Below, piece after piece: positions 9,345 to 17,596 of a stretch of DNA of 64,000 nt (position 1 is its first letter; each line of letters starts with the position of its first letter). The DNA lies in NCBI GenBank assembly GCA_004143945.1, contig SEHB01000005.1, positions 147,081 to 211,080 on the forward strand. The letters are read 5' to 3'. The position numbers and the translations under genes were made by a program. Below the pieces are notes generated by a model. That model was not told the origin of the DNA and made no database searches. It was given only the letters and a program-made list of their open reading frames with translations. This DNA is from Lysobacteraceae bacterium. Lineage in GTDB: Bacteria; Pseudomonadota; Gammaproteobacteria; Xanthomonadales; Rhodanobacteraceae.

Positions 9345-9368
9345 CGCCCGGCAGGCACCGGCCGGGCG
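9345..9368 (+). terminator. hairpin after piuC
   Basis: CGCCCGG (9345-9351) pairs with CCGGGCG (9362-9368) around a ten-base loop, starting nine bases after the piuC stop. There is no T-run, so termination here is only plausible. Confidence 0.35.
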
Positions 9369-9517
9369 AATGCGGGGGTCCTCCGTGGATCGGGCACGCA
9401 CGGTCCCGATTGCACACGCCTGCGATTTGTCCGATCTTCGCGCGGCGACCCCGCGGGTGTGTACGCTGCGGTGGCGGTCGCGGAAAGACTTCCTCTCCCT
9501 GCGAATCGGAGGCGTAC

Positions 9518-9940
9518 ATGGGCAAGGCACCTGGATGGTTCATGCCGGTCGTGGTCGTGGCACTGCTATGGAACCTGCTCGGCTGCGCGGCGTTCGCGAT
9601 GGACGCGATGATGGAGCCGGCCGACGTCGCCAAGCTCGAACCTGCACAACAGGCGCTGTACGCGGCACGGCCGGCGTGGACGCTCGTCGCGACCGCCGTC
9701 GCGGTGATCGGCGGGGCGCTCGGTTGCATCGGCCTCCTGATGCGACGTCGCTGGGCGTTGCCGTTGCTCGTGTTGTCGCTGCTCGGCGTGATCGTGCAGG
9801 ACGTCGCACTGTTCGTGCTCGTCGACGGCGCGACGCTCGCCGGCCCCGTCGCGGTCGCGCTGCAGGCGGTGGTGCTGGTCGTCGCGATCGGCCTCGTGCT
9901 GCTCGCGCGCACCGCGATCCGTCGCGGCTGGGTCGCCTGA
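9518..9940 (+). CDS. small four-helix integral membrane protein
   Basis: Predicted inner-membrane protein of 140 residues with four hydrophobic segments at about 8-27, 53-72, 78-99 and 104-125. A clear GGAGG ribosome site lies six bases before the ATG. Short homologues of this type are often annotated loosely as sugar transporter, but no transport motif is visible and the size argues against a full carrier. The protein begins MGKAPGWFMP and ends IRRGWVA. It stands alone between piuC and a REP element, with no evidence of co-transcription. The function is unknown. Confidence 0.75.
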   Translation: MGKAPGWFMPVVVVALLWNLLGCAAFAMDAMMEPADVAKLEPAQQALYAARPAWTLVATAVAVIGGALGCIGLLMRRRWALPLLVLSLLGVIVQDVALFVLVDGATLAGPVAVALQAVVLVVAIGLVLLARTAIRRGWVA

Positions 9941-9968
9941 GCCGGCTCCGCCGCACGCCCACCGCTCC

Positions 9969-9997
9969 GTAGGCTGGACGACCGAAGGTCGGCCGGC
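9969..9997 (+). repeat. half of a GTAG-type REP element
   Basis: The sequence starting GTAGGCTGGACGACCGAAGG and ending GGTCGGCCGGC equals the left half of the full REP elements at 32414, 32518 and 56606. It contains the small stem CGACC/GGTCG. The right half is missing. It lies between two converging genes. Confidence 0.8.
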
Positions 9998-10010
9998 GCT
10001 CCTCGCTCGG

Positions 10011-11654
10011 CTAGTACACGTCGCGCCGGTAGCGCCCCTCGTCCTGCAGGCGATCGACCCGGGCGGGCCCGAGCACGTCGACGAGTACCGCATGCACGCC
10101 GGGCGCCATGCCCTCGAGGCTGCCGCAGACATGGACCGATGCGCCCGCGTCGACCCATGCGCGCAACGCCGGCGCCGCCTCGGCGAGCCGCTGCTGCACG
10201 TAGACGCGCCCGGCCTGGTCACGCGAGAACGCGAGATCGAGCCGTTCGATCCACCCTTCGCGCTGCCAGCGCAGGATCTCGTCGCGATAGTGGAAGTCGT
10301 GCGCTGCGTGGCGCTCGCCGAACACCAGCCAATTGCGGCGATGGCCGTCGGCGATGCGTTGCCTGAGCAGTGCGCGCAGGCCCGCGATGCCGGTGCCGTT
10401 GCCGACCAGCAGCAGCGGTCGCACGTCGCGCGGTGCATGGAAGTTCGGATTGCCGCGCACGCGCAGGCGCACCGAGGCGCCCTCCTGCGCGTGCTGCGTG
10501 AGCCAGCCCGAACCGAGGCCGATCGAACCGTCCGGGCGCTGCATGCTTCGCACCAGCAGCTGGATCGCGCCGTCATCGGGAATCGACGCGATCGAGTATT
10601 CGCGATGCGGCAAGGGTCGCAGTCGCGACGCAATCGCGCGCGCGTCCTCGCCACGCAGCCCTTCCACGCTCGGCAACACACTGCCGGCCGCGCGTTCACG
10701 CAGCGCCGCTTTGCCTTCGTCGCGCGGATCGAGGCCGAGCGCGCCCAGCCATGCTTCGACGGTCGCCTCGGCATGGCAGGGACCGACCTCGGCGATGTCG
10801 CCGGCCTGCCAGTCATGTCGCGCGCCGTCGATCGGCTCGAGTTCGAGGTGGAAACACGGGCCGCCGACGCTGCCGGCGTTGAGCAGGCGCCGCGCGCGCA
10901 GGCGCCACGGCGCGTACTCGGGTGCGCTCCAGTCGGCAAGATCCGCGGAACCCGCGAGCAGCCCGAGGTGATGTTGCCAGTGGCGCAGCGCGCCTTCGTC
11001 GCCGTCGTCGACCTCGACCGGATCGAACAGCGGCTCGGCGGCGCCATGGCGCAGCCACGCATCGAGTTGCCGGCCGAAGCCGCAGAAATTGCGGTAGCTG
11101 CGGTCACCGAGCGCAAGCAGGCCGTAGCGAAGGCCGCGCAGATCCGCGGGTTCACCGAGGGCGTTGCGCACGAACGCGACCGCATCGTCAGGCGCGTCGC
11201 CTTCACCGGTCGTGCTCGCGACGATCAGCACGCGACCGGCCGCACGCAGGCGTGCCGGGTCGAGTGCCGCGAGGCGCATCAGGTCGACGACGACACCCGC
11301 GTCGCGCAACGCATCGGCCGTGCGCTGCGCGAGTTGCACGGCCTGCCCGGTCTGGCTCGCGTGCGCGACGAGCATGCGCGGCGAGTCGGCGAGCGCCGCA
11401 TCGGCGATGGACGTCGACGACCCGGCCCGGCGCGATTCGCGTGCGTGCCGGTACCCGGCGCGCGCGCAGGCGACGAGCCAGGCGAGCACGGCCACGGCCG
11501 CAAGCGTGCCGCGCAGCGCATCGGGCGCCTGCCACTCCGGCATGCGCCCCTGCAGGAGCAGCAGCCACGCCGCGAGGGTCGCAAGAGCGGCGAGCGCGAC
11601 GACGTGGCCGACCAGCGGTGGCCATTCCAGCGGCCGCCTCGCGCGTGCGCTCAT
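10011..11654 (-). CDS. membrane-anchored NADPH diflavin reductase (flavodoxin + FAD/NAD domains)
   Basis: 547-residue protein. Two N-terminal membrane helices (about 11-31 and 43-62) precede a flavodoxin domain (MLVAHASQTGQAVQLAQRTA, FMN loop ASTTGEGDAP, LALGDRSYRNFCGFG) and a sulfite-reductase-type FAD/NAD half (HREYSIASIPDD FAD site, VGNGTGIAGLRALL and GERHAAHDFHYRDEI NADPH site, HVCGSLEGMAPGVH near the end). It moves electrons from NADPH through FAD and FMN at the cytoplasmic face. Its ATG overlaps the apbE stop by four bases. It is the last gene of the Fur-type operon starting at 14796. It probably feeds the PepSY/DUF2271 proteins; this is inference. Confidence 0.88.
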   Translation of the reverse strand: MSARARRPLEWPPLVGHVVALAALATLAAWLLLLQGRMPEWQAPDALRGTLAAVAVLAWLVACARAGYRHARESRRAGSSTSIADAALADSPRMLVAHASQTGQAVQLAQRTADALRDAGVVVDLMRLAALDPARLRAAGRVLIVASTTGEGDAPDDAVAFVRNALGEPADLRGLRYGLLALGDRSYRNFCGFGRQLDAWLRHGAAEPLFDPVEVDDGDEGALRHWQHHLGLLAGSADLADWSAPEYAPWRLRARRLLNAGSVGGPCFHLELEPIDGARHDWQAGDIAEVGPCHAEATVEAWLGALGLDPRDEGKAALRERAAGSVLPSVEGLRGEDARAIASRLRPLPHREYSIASIPDDGAIQLLVRSMQRPDGSIGLGSGWLTQHAQEGASVRLRVRGNPNFHAPRDVRPLLLVGNGTGIAGLRALLRQRIADGHRRNWLVFGERHAAHDFHYRDEILRWQREGWIERLDLAFSRDQAGRVYVQQRLAEAAPALRAWVDAGASVHVCGSLEGMAPGVHAVLVDVLGPARVDRLQDEGRYRRDVY

Positions 11655-12676
11655 CGCGCTGCCTCGGCCGCGAACGCCCGCGTCATGCGTTCGGCGAAGC
11701 CGTCGCCGTCGCGCACGACGATGCGCACCGCGAGCCCGCGCCGTTCGGCCCAGGCCAAACCCGCATCGGGTCCCAGCACCATGACGACGGTGCCGATCGC
11801 ATCGGCATCGAGTGCGTCGCGCGCGAGCGTGCTGACCGACGCGATGTGGTGCTGCACGGGCCAACCGCTGCGCGGATCGATGTGGTGCGTGTAGCGCGTG
11901 CCCTCGTGTTCGAATGCATGCCGGTAATCGCCCGATGTCGCGATCGAGCGATCGCGCAGGAGGAGCACGCGCTCGACCTGGTCGGCCGTCTCCACCGCGC
12001 CCGCCGCCGCATCGGGCCGTTCGATCGCGACATGCCAGGGCTGCCCGTCGGCGCGAAGCCCGCGCGCGCGCAGCTCGCCGCCGACTTCGACGAGGTAGTC
12101 GCGGATACCGCTCGATTCGAGGTGCCGACCGACTTCGTCGGTCGCGAAGCCTTTCGCGATCGAGGACAGGTCGATCGACACGCCGCCGGGCTGGCGCACG
12201 CTGCGCGTGCGCGCATCGAGTTCGATGCGCCGCCAGCCGACGCGCGCGCGCGCCGCCTCGATCTCGGCTTCGCCGGGGATCCGGTGCGAGCGGCTGCCGG
12301 CGCCGAAACCCCAGAGGTCGACCAGCGGGGCGACGGTCGGATCGTACGCGCCGCCGGAATCCGCCGCGAGCGCGAGCGCCTGTTCGAGCACGGTGAAGAA
12401 CCCCGGCGGCAGCACCTGCCAGCTGCCGGCCGTTGCCTGGTTGAAGCGCACGAGATCCGAATCACGCTCGTACGTACTCATTTGCGCGACGACGCGGTCG
12501 AGTTCGGCCTGGATGCCGCGCTGGATCACCGCGATGTCCGCGCGTGCGGGCGCGAGCAGCGTGGCCGACCAGGTCGTCCCCATCGTTTCGCCGCGCAGCG
12601 TGCGCGGCGACGGCGCCGCACACGCGGCGAGCAGCAGCGTGAGCGCGATCGAGGCGATGTGCGGGGACGCAGTCAT
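11651..12676 (-). CDS. apbE: FAD:protein FMN transferase, lipoprotein
   Basis: 341-residue ApbE. It uses FAD to attach FMN through a phosphoester to a Thr or Ser of an exported target. A lipoprotein signal peptide ends in the lipobox L-A-A-C19, so it is probably tethered in the periplasm. Family motifs are RGETMGTTWSATL, GGAYDPTVAPLVDLWGFG, SIDLSSIAKGFATDEVG, YLVEVGGELRARG, SIATSGDY and THHIDPRSGWPV. The Mg-binding Asp/Thr region (DALDADAIGTVVMVLG) is intact. It lies between the DUF4198 and reductase genes in one operon. A probable substrate, the DUF2271 protein at 13620-14159, carries an ApbE target-like motif. Confidence 0.95.
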   Translation of the reverse strand: MTASPHIASIALTLLLAACAAPSPRTLRGETMGTTWSATLLAPARADIAVIQRGIQAELDRVVAQMSTYERDSDLVRFNQATAGSWQVLPPGFFTVLEQALALAADSGGAYDPTVAPLVDLWGFGAGSRSHRIPGEAEIEAARARVGWRRIELDARTRSVRQPGGVSIDLSSIAKGFATDEVGRHLESSGIRDYLVEVGGELRARGLRADGQPWHVAIERPDAAAGAVETADQVERVLLLRDRSIATSGDYRHAFEHEGTRYTHHIDPRSGWPVQHHIASVSTLARDALDADAIGTVVMVLGPDAGLAWAERRGLAVRIVVRDGDGFAERMTRAFAAEAAR

Positions 12677-12723
12677 CGCCGGGGTCGGACGCCTGCACCG
12701 ACGGACACGACGTGGGCGACCGG

Positions 12724-13536
12724 TTACTGCGGCAGCACTTCCAGCGTCGCGGTGTAGGCGGCGCGACGCGAGGTCGCCTTCGCCTCGCTCGGCGTGCCGC
12801 CCTCGACCGACGCATGCAGCCAGTACATGCCCGCATCCGGCCAGGTCACGCTGAACTCGCCGTTCGCGTCCGTGGTGACATCGATCTGCTGCTGGGCATT
12901 GCGATAACGCGTGCCGCCCGGCACCACCTCGACCTCGAGGCCCTTCGCGGGCTCGCCGTCGAGCACGAAGCGGAACTTCGCAGGCTCGCCCGCGAACAGG
13001 TCGTTCGGATGCGTGATCGGGACCAGTTCGAGGCCGCGGCCGAGCGGTTTCAGCGCCGCGGTATCGGGCTTGCCGAGCGTGACGAAGGTCTCGACGCGGT
13101 TCTGCGCCTGCGTGACCACGACGTTCTTCGCATCGGCCGGGATCTGCTTCGCGAGCGCCTCGGCATTGCCGCGCGCACGCTGCTTCCCGCCATCGGCGGT
13201 CTCGTAGCTCGCGGCGAGCCCGTCGCTCGGAATCGCGATGCGATAGGTGCCCGGCGTGGCGAGCGGCAACTCGAACGTGCTGCGCAACGCGCCTTCATGC
13301 ACGTTCTCGGCAGTGAGCGTGCGACCGTCGGGCGCGGTCACCACGAGGGCCGCGAGCGACATCGGGCGATGGTTGAAGTAGAACAGGTCGTTGCTGACCG
13401 CCGCATCGAAGGTCACGCGCGCCTGCTCGTCGGAGAGCACCGTGGTCGAGGGCAGGATGAAGGTCTTGTGCGCGGAAGCGGACAGCGGAACGAGCGCGGC
13501 CAGCGCGAGCGCGGCCCAGTGGATCGTGGTCTTCAT
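12724..13536 (-). CDS. DUF4198 periplasmic protein
   Basis: Exported protein of 270 residues with signal peptide MKTTIHWAALALAALVPLSASA. It starts with the DUF4198 signature HKTFILPSTTVLSDEQARVTF, and the C-terminal half has an Ig/CNA-like beta fold (VEVVPGGTRYRNAQQQIDV, TTDANGEFSVTWPDAGMYWLHA). DUF4198 proteins usually lie next to metal-uptake genes, mostly TonB receptors or PepSY proteins. The N-terminal His-Lys of the mature protein could bind metal. It stands 83 bases downstream of DUF2271 and upstream of apbE in the Fur-type operon. The direct function is unknown; a periplasmic metal or carrier role is the best guess. Confidence 0.85.
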   Translation of the reverse strand: MKTTIHWAALALAALVPLSASAHKTFILPSTTVLSDEQARVTFDAAVSNDLFYFNHRPMSLAALVVTAPDGRTLTAENVHEGALRSTFELPLATPGTYRIAIPSDGLAASYETADGGKQRARGNAEALAKQIPADAKNVVVTQAQNRVETFVTLGKPDTAALKPLGRGLELVPITHPNDLFAGEPAKFRFVLDGEPAKGLEVEVVPGGTRYRNAQQQIDVTTDANGEFSVTWPDAGMYWLHASVEGGTPSEAKATSRRAAYTATLEVLPQ

Positions 13537-13619
13537 TGGATGGACTCCATCAGCGTGCAATCGTCGATCGTTGGAGCGGATCACGCGGGACCGGCGTCCC
13601 GCGCGCGATGGATGGCGCG

Positions 13620-14159
13620 CTAAGACGGATCGAGGTCGAGCCGCAGCGCGCCGAGTTCCGTCTTGCCCTGCGCGTCGAGGTGTTGCGGCGAACGCGGCGG
13701 CCATTCGAACGGGATCGTGAGCACCTCGCGGCCTCCGACTTCGCGCGCGGCCTCGACCACGAGCTTGTAGCTGCCGGCCGGCAACGCGCCGAGCGGCGGC
13801 TTGCCCTGCTCGAAGTGCAGGCGCTGCTCGCCGGCCGGCCGCGTCGCGCCGCTCACGCCATCGATCGGCAGCGCCTGGTCGCGTCCGCTGCGGCGCCACC
13901 ACTGGCGCAGGTCCGCGAGCCACTTGGCGCCCGACTCCATCTTGCCCGACTGCGCGTCCTTGGCCGGCTTCTGCTGGTACCAGACCGCGAGGTTCGCGGC
14001 GACGCTGCGATCCTCGCGCTCGATCCAGGCCGCGACGTAGGGCCGGTGGTACTCGGCGACGTCGATGCGCGGAATCGTCAGGGTCACATCGAGCGAAGCG
14101 GCGGAAGCGGAAGCGGCGAGCCCGCATGAAAGTCCGATCGCAGCGTAGCGGTAACGCAT
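13620..14159 (-). CDS. DUF2271 protein, probable flavinylated periplasmic electron carrier
   Basis: Exported 179-residue protein with a signal peptide to about residue 21 (ending SASAAS). Conserved DUF2271 features are HRPYVAAWIEREDRS, NLAVWYQQ, WLADLRQWWRRSG and the C-terminal GYPFEWPP-like IPFEWPPRSPQ. Around residues 100-106 it reads DGVSGAT, which fits the D-x-x-S-G-A-T motif where ApbE attaches FMN to the last Thr (here T106). apbE lies two genes downstream in the same operon, so covalent FMN is likely. The carrier would take electrons from the PepSY membrane protein encoded just upstream (13 bases). Whether its acceptor is a ferric siderophore is not shown. Confidence 0.85.
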   Translation of the reverse strand: MRYRYAAIGLSCGLAASASAASLDVTLTIPRIDVAEYHRPYVAAWIEREDRSVAANLAVWYQQKPAKDAQSGKMESGAKWLADLRQWWRRSGRDQALPIDGVSGATRPAGEQRLHFEQGKPPLGALPAGSYKLVVEAAREVGGREVLTIPFEWPPRSPQHLDAQGKTELGALRLDLDPS

Positions 14160-14172
14160 GGCATCTCCAGTG

Positions 14173-14796
14173 TCAGTGAACCAGCAACAACGCGATCAGC
14201 AGCGGCAGCAGCACGCCGAATCCCACCATCGGCCAGGTCGAAGGCCGCTGGCGTGCATGCATCTGCAGCAGGAACAGGCCGCTCAGCGAGAACACGAGCG
14301 CGGCGACCGCGAACAGGTCGATGAACCAGCTCCACCACGGCCCCGCGTTGCGTCCCTTGTGCAAGTCGTTGAGGTAGGCGATCCAGCCTCGATCGGTGCT
14401 TTCGTGCGTCGCCTCGCCGCTCGCGGTGTCGATGCTGATCCAGCCGTCGCCGCCGGGCCGCGGCAGCGACAGGTAGATCTCGCCGTCCGACCATTCGGCC
14501 TCGCGCGTGCCCACGCGCAACGACCAGTGCTGCGCGAGCCAGTGCGCGAGCGCGGGTGGCAACGACGCCTCGCCGTCTTCGTGCGCCGCGAGGCCGGCGA
14601 GCAGATCGGCCGGAACCCTCGCGGTGCGCGTGACGACCTCGGGGCGCGCTTCGATCCGACCCGCATGGTTCAACGTGATGCCGGTGGCCGCGAACAGCAG
14701 CATGCCGAGCAGGCAGACCGCCGAACTGATCCAGTGCCACTGGTGCAGCGTCTTGAGCCAGTACGCGCGGCGCTTGGGGTCTCGCTGGGTGTCCAT
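14173..14796 (-). CDS. PepSY-associated transmembrane protein (iron reductase type)
   Basis: 207-residue inner-membrane protein and first gene of the Fur-type operon. A first helix at about 23-41 lies between conserved histidines H18, H21 and H44 (KTLHQWHW, GITLNHAG), candidate heme ligands. A periplasmic PepSY-like domain (about 45-150, with WISIDTASGEATHES) is followed by YLNDLHKGRNAGPWWSWFIDLFA, a second helix and a C-terminal helix (VGFGVLLPLLIALLLVH). Such proteins resemble the FoxB/PiuB group that reduces ferric siderophores. A GGAGC ribosome site precedes the ATG. It likely receives electrons from the cytosolic diflavin reductase and passes them to the flavinylated DUF2271 protein. Confidence 0.85.
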   Translation of the reverse strand: MDTQRDPKRRAYWLKTLHQWHWISSAVCLLGMLLFAATGITLNHAGRIEARPEVVTRTARVPADLLAGLAAHEDGEASLPPALAHWLAQHWSLRVGTREAEWSDGEIYLSLPRPGGDGWISIDTASGEATHESTDRGWIAYLNDLHKGRNAGPWWSWFIDLFAVAALVFSLSGLFLLQMHARQRPSTWPMVGFGVLLPLLIALLLVH

Positions 14797-14838
14797 GCTG
14801 CTCCGGCTCGGTCCTTCGCGGCCTTCGGAGCCACAGCG

Positions 14839-14868
14839 ATTACAACACGAATGCGAATGACTCTCAAT
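14839..14868 (-). promoter_or_regulatory. Fur-controlled promoter of the PepSY-DUF2271-DUF4198-apbE-reductase operon
   Basis: Read on the minus strand, TTGAGA (14867-14862) and TGTAAT (14844-14839) are spaced by exactly 17 bp. A Fur-box-like sequence, AATGCGAATGACTCTCAAT on the plus strand (14850-14868), covers the -35 and spacer. Iron-dependent repression is expected. Confidence 0.75.
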
Positions 14869-14974
14869 ACCAGAATGTCCGTCGCGGCGAGATTCCGCAG
14901 CCATCCGCCCGGCGCATGGCGCACCCCGGTCGCTTCCGGCGTTGTCGTGGATGTCTCCCTCAATGGGGTCCGCG

Positions 14975-16366
14975 ATGGTCACCGCACTGCGCCGAATCGG
15001 CTTCACGCTCGCCTGCCTCCTCACGGTGCCCGCGATCGCGCTCGACGGCGAGTACGACCCGCGCTTCGGCAATTACCTGCCGGCCCGCACGCTGGTTCAG
15101 CCCCTGGCGGACCACCACGGCATGGCGTGGAGCATGGCCGTCTTGCCCGATGGACGGCTGCTGCTCGGCGGAGACGCGCTCGTGTTGCGACTCGGTGCGA
15201 GCGGACTGCCCGACCCCGCGTTCGGAAATTCGGCGTTCGGCGTCGCCGGCGTGTTCGCACTGCAACCGTTCGGCCCGCAGACGGGCTTCCTGCAGCCCGA
15301 AGCCATCCTGCGACAGGCCGATGGCAGGCTGCTCATCGTCGGCTCCGCCGAAGCAACGGACTTCCGCCACCAGCCCGTCGCGTGCCGGACGAGCGCCGAC
15401 GGAGTCCTCGATGAAACCTATGGCGACGCGGGCTGCAGCGCCTACGTCGTCGAACAGGGACGCGAAGCGACGGTCGGCGCCGCCGCGCTCGACGCGTCCG
15501 GACGCCTCGTACTTGCGATCGACGGGGCGTTCACGTTCGGCGATCGGATCGTGATGGTGCGCCTGCTCGGCGACGGCGCGCTGGACACGACCTGGGGCAC
15601 CAACGGGCGCACGGTGATCCTGCGTTTCGACGAGCTCGCGGGCGGCGGCACCTACCAGCAGCCCTACGGACTCGCGATCGACGCACAGGGCCGCGCGATC
15701 GTGGTCGGCGATTCGGGGCCTGCGAACTCGCACGATTTCGCGATCGCGCGCCTGGGTACCGATGGCTTCCTCGATCCGTCGTTCGGCGACGGCGGTGTGC
15801 GCGTGGTGGACTTCGCGGGTCAGCTTCAGACCGATGTCGCCTACGCAGTCGCCGTGCAGCGCAGCGGTCGGATCCTCGTCGGCGGCTACGCGAGCTTCGC
15901 GGGCACGCAACCGGGCATGGCGCTCCTCGCATTGACCGACGCAGGCGATGCCGACGCGGAGTTCGGCAATCTCGCGGGCCGAACGGTCGTGTGGCCTGTC
16001 GCGACTTCGGCCTACGCGATGGCGACCGGCCTCGCGGTCCAGAACGACGGGCGCATCGTGCTCGGGGGCTACGCGCAGAACCCGGCCGACGGCGGCGCAG
16101 CTGCACAGGACATGGTCGTGCTTCGCCTGCACGCCGATGGCACCGGACCCGATGCGAGCTTCGCGAACGCCGGCGTGTTCACCGCAGGATTCGATCTCGG
16201 CGTCCCGGGCGACACGTCGAGGGACGATCGCGTGCACGCGATCGGGCTGCAGGCCAACCGGGTCGTCGCGGTCGGCGGCGCCGCCGACGACTGGCCGCAC
16301 GCGTGGTACAGCGCGATCCGACTCACCGAGGACCACCTGTTCGCCGATGGCGTCGAAGCGCCCTGA
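14975..16366 (+). CDS. secreted delta-60 repeat protein with F-x-D-G-V-E tail
   Basis: 463-residue exported protein. The ATG at 14975 begins a signal peptide (VTALRRIGFTLACLLTVPAIA); an ATG four codons earlier is also possible. The mature part is built of delta-60 repeats with the typical [LF]-D-x-[ST]-F-G-x-x-G pattern, seen in DGEYDPRFGNY, DPAFGNSAFGVAG, ETYGDAGCS, DTTWGTNGRTV and DPSFGDGGVRVVDF, alternating with DGRLLLGG/DGRIVLGGY strands. The product is probably a beta-propeller-like surface protein. It ends in HLFADGVEAP, the same tail class as three other secreted proteins here. It is divergent from the PepSY operon and stands alone. Confidence 0.85.
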   Translation: MVTALRRIGFTLACLLTVPAIALDGEYDPRFGNYLPARTLVQPLADHHGMAWSMAVLPDGRLLLGGDALVLRLGASGLPDPAFGNSAFGVAGVFALQPFGPQTGFLQPEAILRQADGRLLIVGSAEATDFRHQPVACRTSADGVLDETYGDAGCSAYVVEQGREATVGAAALDASGRLVLAIDGAFTFGDRIVMVRLLGDGALDTTWGTNGRTVILRFDELAGGGTYQQPYGLAIDAQGRAIVVGDSGPANSHDFAIARLGTDGFLDPSFGDGGVRVVDFAGQLQTDVAYAVAVQRSGRILVGGYASFAGTQPGMALLALTDAGDADAEFGNLAGRTVVWPVATSAYAMATGLAVQNDGRIVLGGYAQNPADGGAAAQDMVVLRLHADGTGPDASFANAGVFTAGFDLGVPGDTSRDDRVHAIGLQANRVVAVGGAADDWPHAWYSAIRLTEDHLFADGVEAP

Positions 16367-16396
16367 CCGCAGGGCCCGGCCCGGCGGCGCGCGGCT

Positions 16397-16711
16397 TCAG
16401 CGGTCGTCGCGCGTGTACACGACGCCGTCCTCGACGCGGACCGGGAATTTCGCGGTGGGTTCGTACGCGGGCGGGCACAGCACCGCGCCGGTGCGGATGT
16501 CGAAGCGTGCGCCATGGCGCGGACATTCGATCTCGTGGCCTTCGATGATCCCGCCGGTCAGCTCGCCGCCGTCGTGGGTGCAGATGTCCTCGATCGCGTA
16601 GAGGTCGCCGTCGAGGTTGAACACCGCGATCGGCGTGTCGCCGTCCCATGCGACGCGGTACTCGCCCGGCAGCAGCTCGCTCGTGCTGCACACCCTCACC
16701 CAACCGTCCAT
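16397..16711 (-). CDS. Rieske [2Fe-2S] ferredoxin
   Basis: Small soluble Rieske ferredoxin of 104 residues. The cluster ligands are CTHDGGELTGG (Cys-x-His) and CPRHGARFDIRTG (Cys-x-x-His), the spacing of the dioxygenase-ferredoxin class. I chose the ATG at 16711 because AGGAGGT lies three bases upstream and the family usually begins this close to the first strand (DGWVRVCSTSEL). It lies after a GNAT gene on the same strand, downstream in the direction of the suf operon but cut off from it by a plus-strand gene. A link to Fe-S assembly is only suggested by position. No oxygenase subunit is nearby. Confidence 0.9.
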   Translation of the reverse strand: MDGWVRVCSTSELLPGEYRVAWDGDTPIAVFNLDGDLYAIEDICTHDGGELTGGIIEGHEIECPRHGARFDIRTGAVLCPPAYEPTAKFPVRVEDGVVYTRDDR

Positions 16712-16790
16712 GCCACCTCCTGGCATCGATCCATGCGGGAGCCGAGGCCTGGAACAACGAGCCCTCCGAGCCTGCGAACGCAATGCCTGC

Positions 16791-17402
16791 TCATCGCGTC
16801 GTTCCCCGCATGTCCCGGGCGCTGCGTGTCGCGACCTCTTCCGACCTGGATGTCGCGTCGACACGCAGCGGCTTGGTCAGCAGCTCGAAGCGCAGGTCGT
16901 CCCGGAGCGGGATGCCGAAGCGTTCGTCGCCGTACGGGAACGGCGAGTACTCGCCGGTGCGCCCGTAGCCGCGGCGTTCGTACCACGCGATGAGTTCGTC
17001 GCGCACCGAGATCACGGTCATGCGCATCATCGCGCAACCCCATTCGTCGCGCGCGATGCGTTCGGCCTCGGCGAGCGTCGCGCGACCGATGCCGCCGCCC
17101 TGCGACCCGGGACGCACCGAGAACATGCCGAAATAGCCCGCATCGACCTGCCGCTCGAGCTGCGCGCACGCGAGCAGCACGCGATCGGCTTCGACCAGCA
17201 GGATGCGCGCATCGTCGCGGCCGAGGAGTTCGGCGACGCCCGCCGCATCCGTGCGCTGGCCATCGAGCAGGTCCGCTTCGGTGGTCCAGCCCTGCTTGCT
17301 GGCCTCGCCGCGGTACGCCGATTGCACGAGCGCGACGATCGAGTCGATGTCCGCGTGCGTCGCGCTGCGGAATTGCAGGGTGTGCGTTGGCGTGGTGTCC
17401 AT
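16791..17402 (-). CDS. GNAT family N-acetyltransferase
   Basis: 203-residue acetyltransferase. The fold begins LQFRSATHADIDSIVALVQSAYRGE, and the acetyl-CoA loop is VRPGSQGGGIGRATLAEAE (Q/R-G-x-G-x-G/A). The later WYERRGYGRTGEYSPFP gives the conserved Tyr region. An unusual C-terminal extension of about 20 residues (SRSEEVATRSARDMRGTTR) is hydrophilic and probably disordered. It is transcribed toward the Rieske gene 79 bases away, so the two may be one transcript. The substrate is unknown. Confidence 0.85.
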   Translation of the reverse strand: MDTTPTHTLQFRSATHADIDSIVALVQSAYRGEASKQGWTTEADLLDGQRTDAAGVAELLGRDDARILLVEADRVLLACAQLERQVDAGYFGMFSVRPGSQGGGIGRATLAEAERIARDEWGCAMMRMTVISVRDELIAWYERRGYGRTGEYSPFPYGDERFGIPLRDDLRFELLTKPLRVDATSRSEEVATRSARDMRGTTR

Positions 17403-17596
17403 GCGATCGGTGTTGTCCGGTGGGAGTTTCGGTCACTCGGCACTTCGGGCAGTCGCACCCCATGCCAGGCGCCGGTGTGCCGTGAGGCATCCGATCATAC
17501 GTCGCCGGGCGCCCGCCAGGCGGCATGCGTCGATGCATGCGTTCGTACCGCCGCGCCCGCGGGTTTGTCCAGGCGACCTCCCGACCAGGCCTCGCC

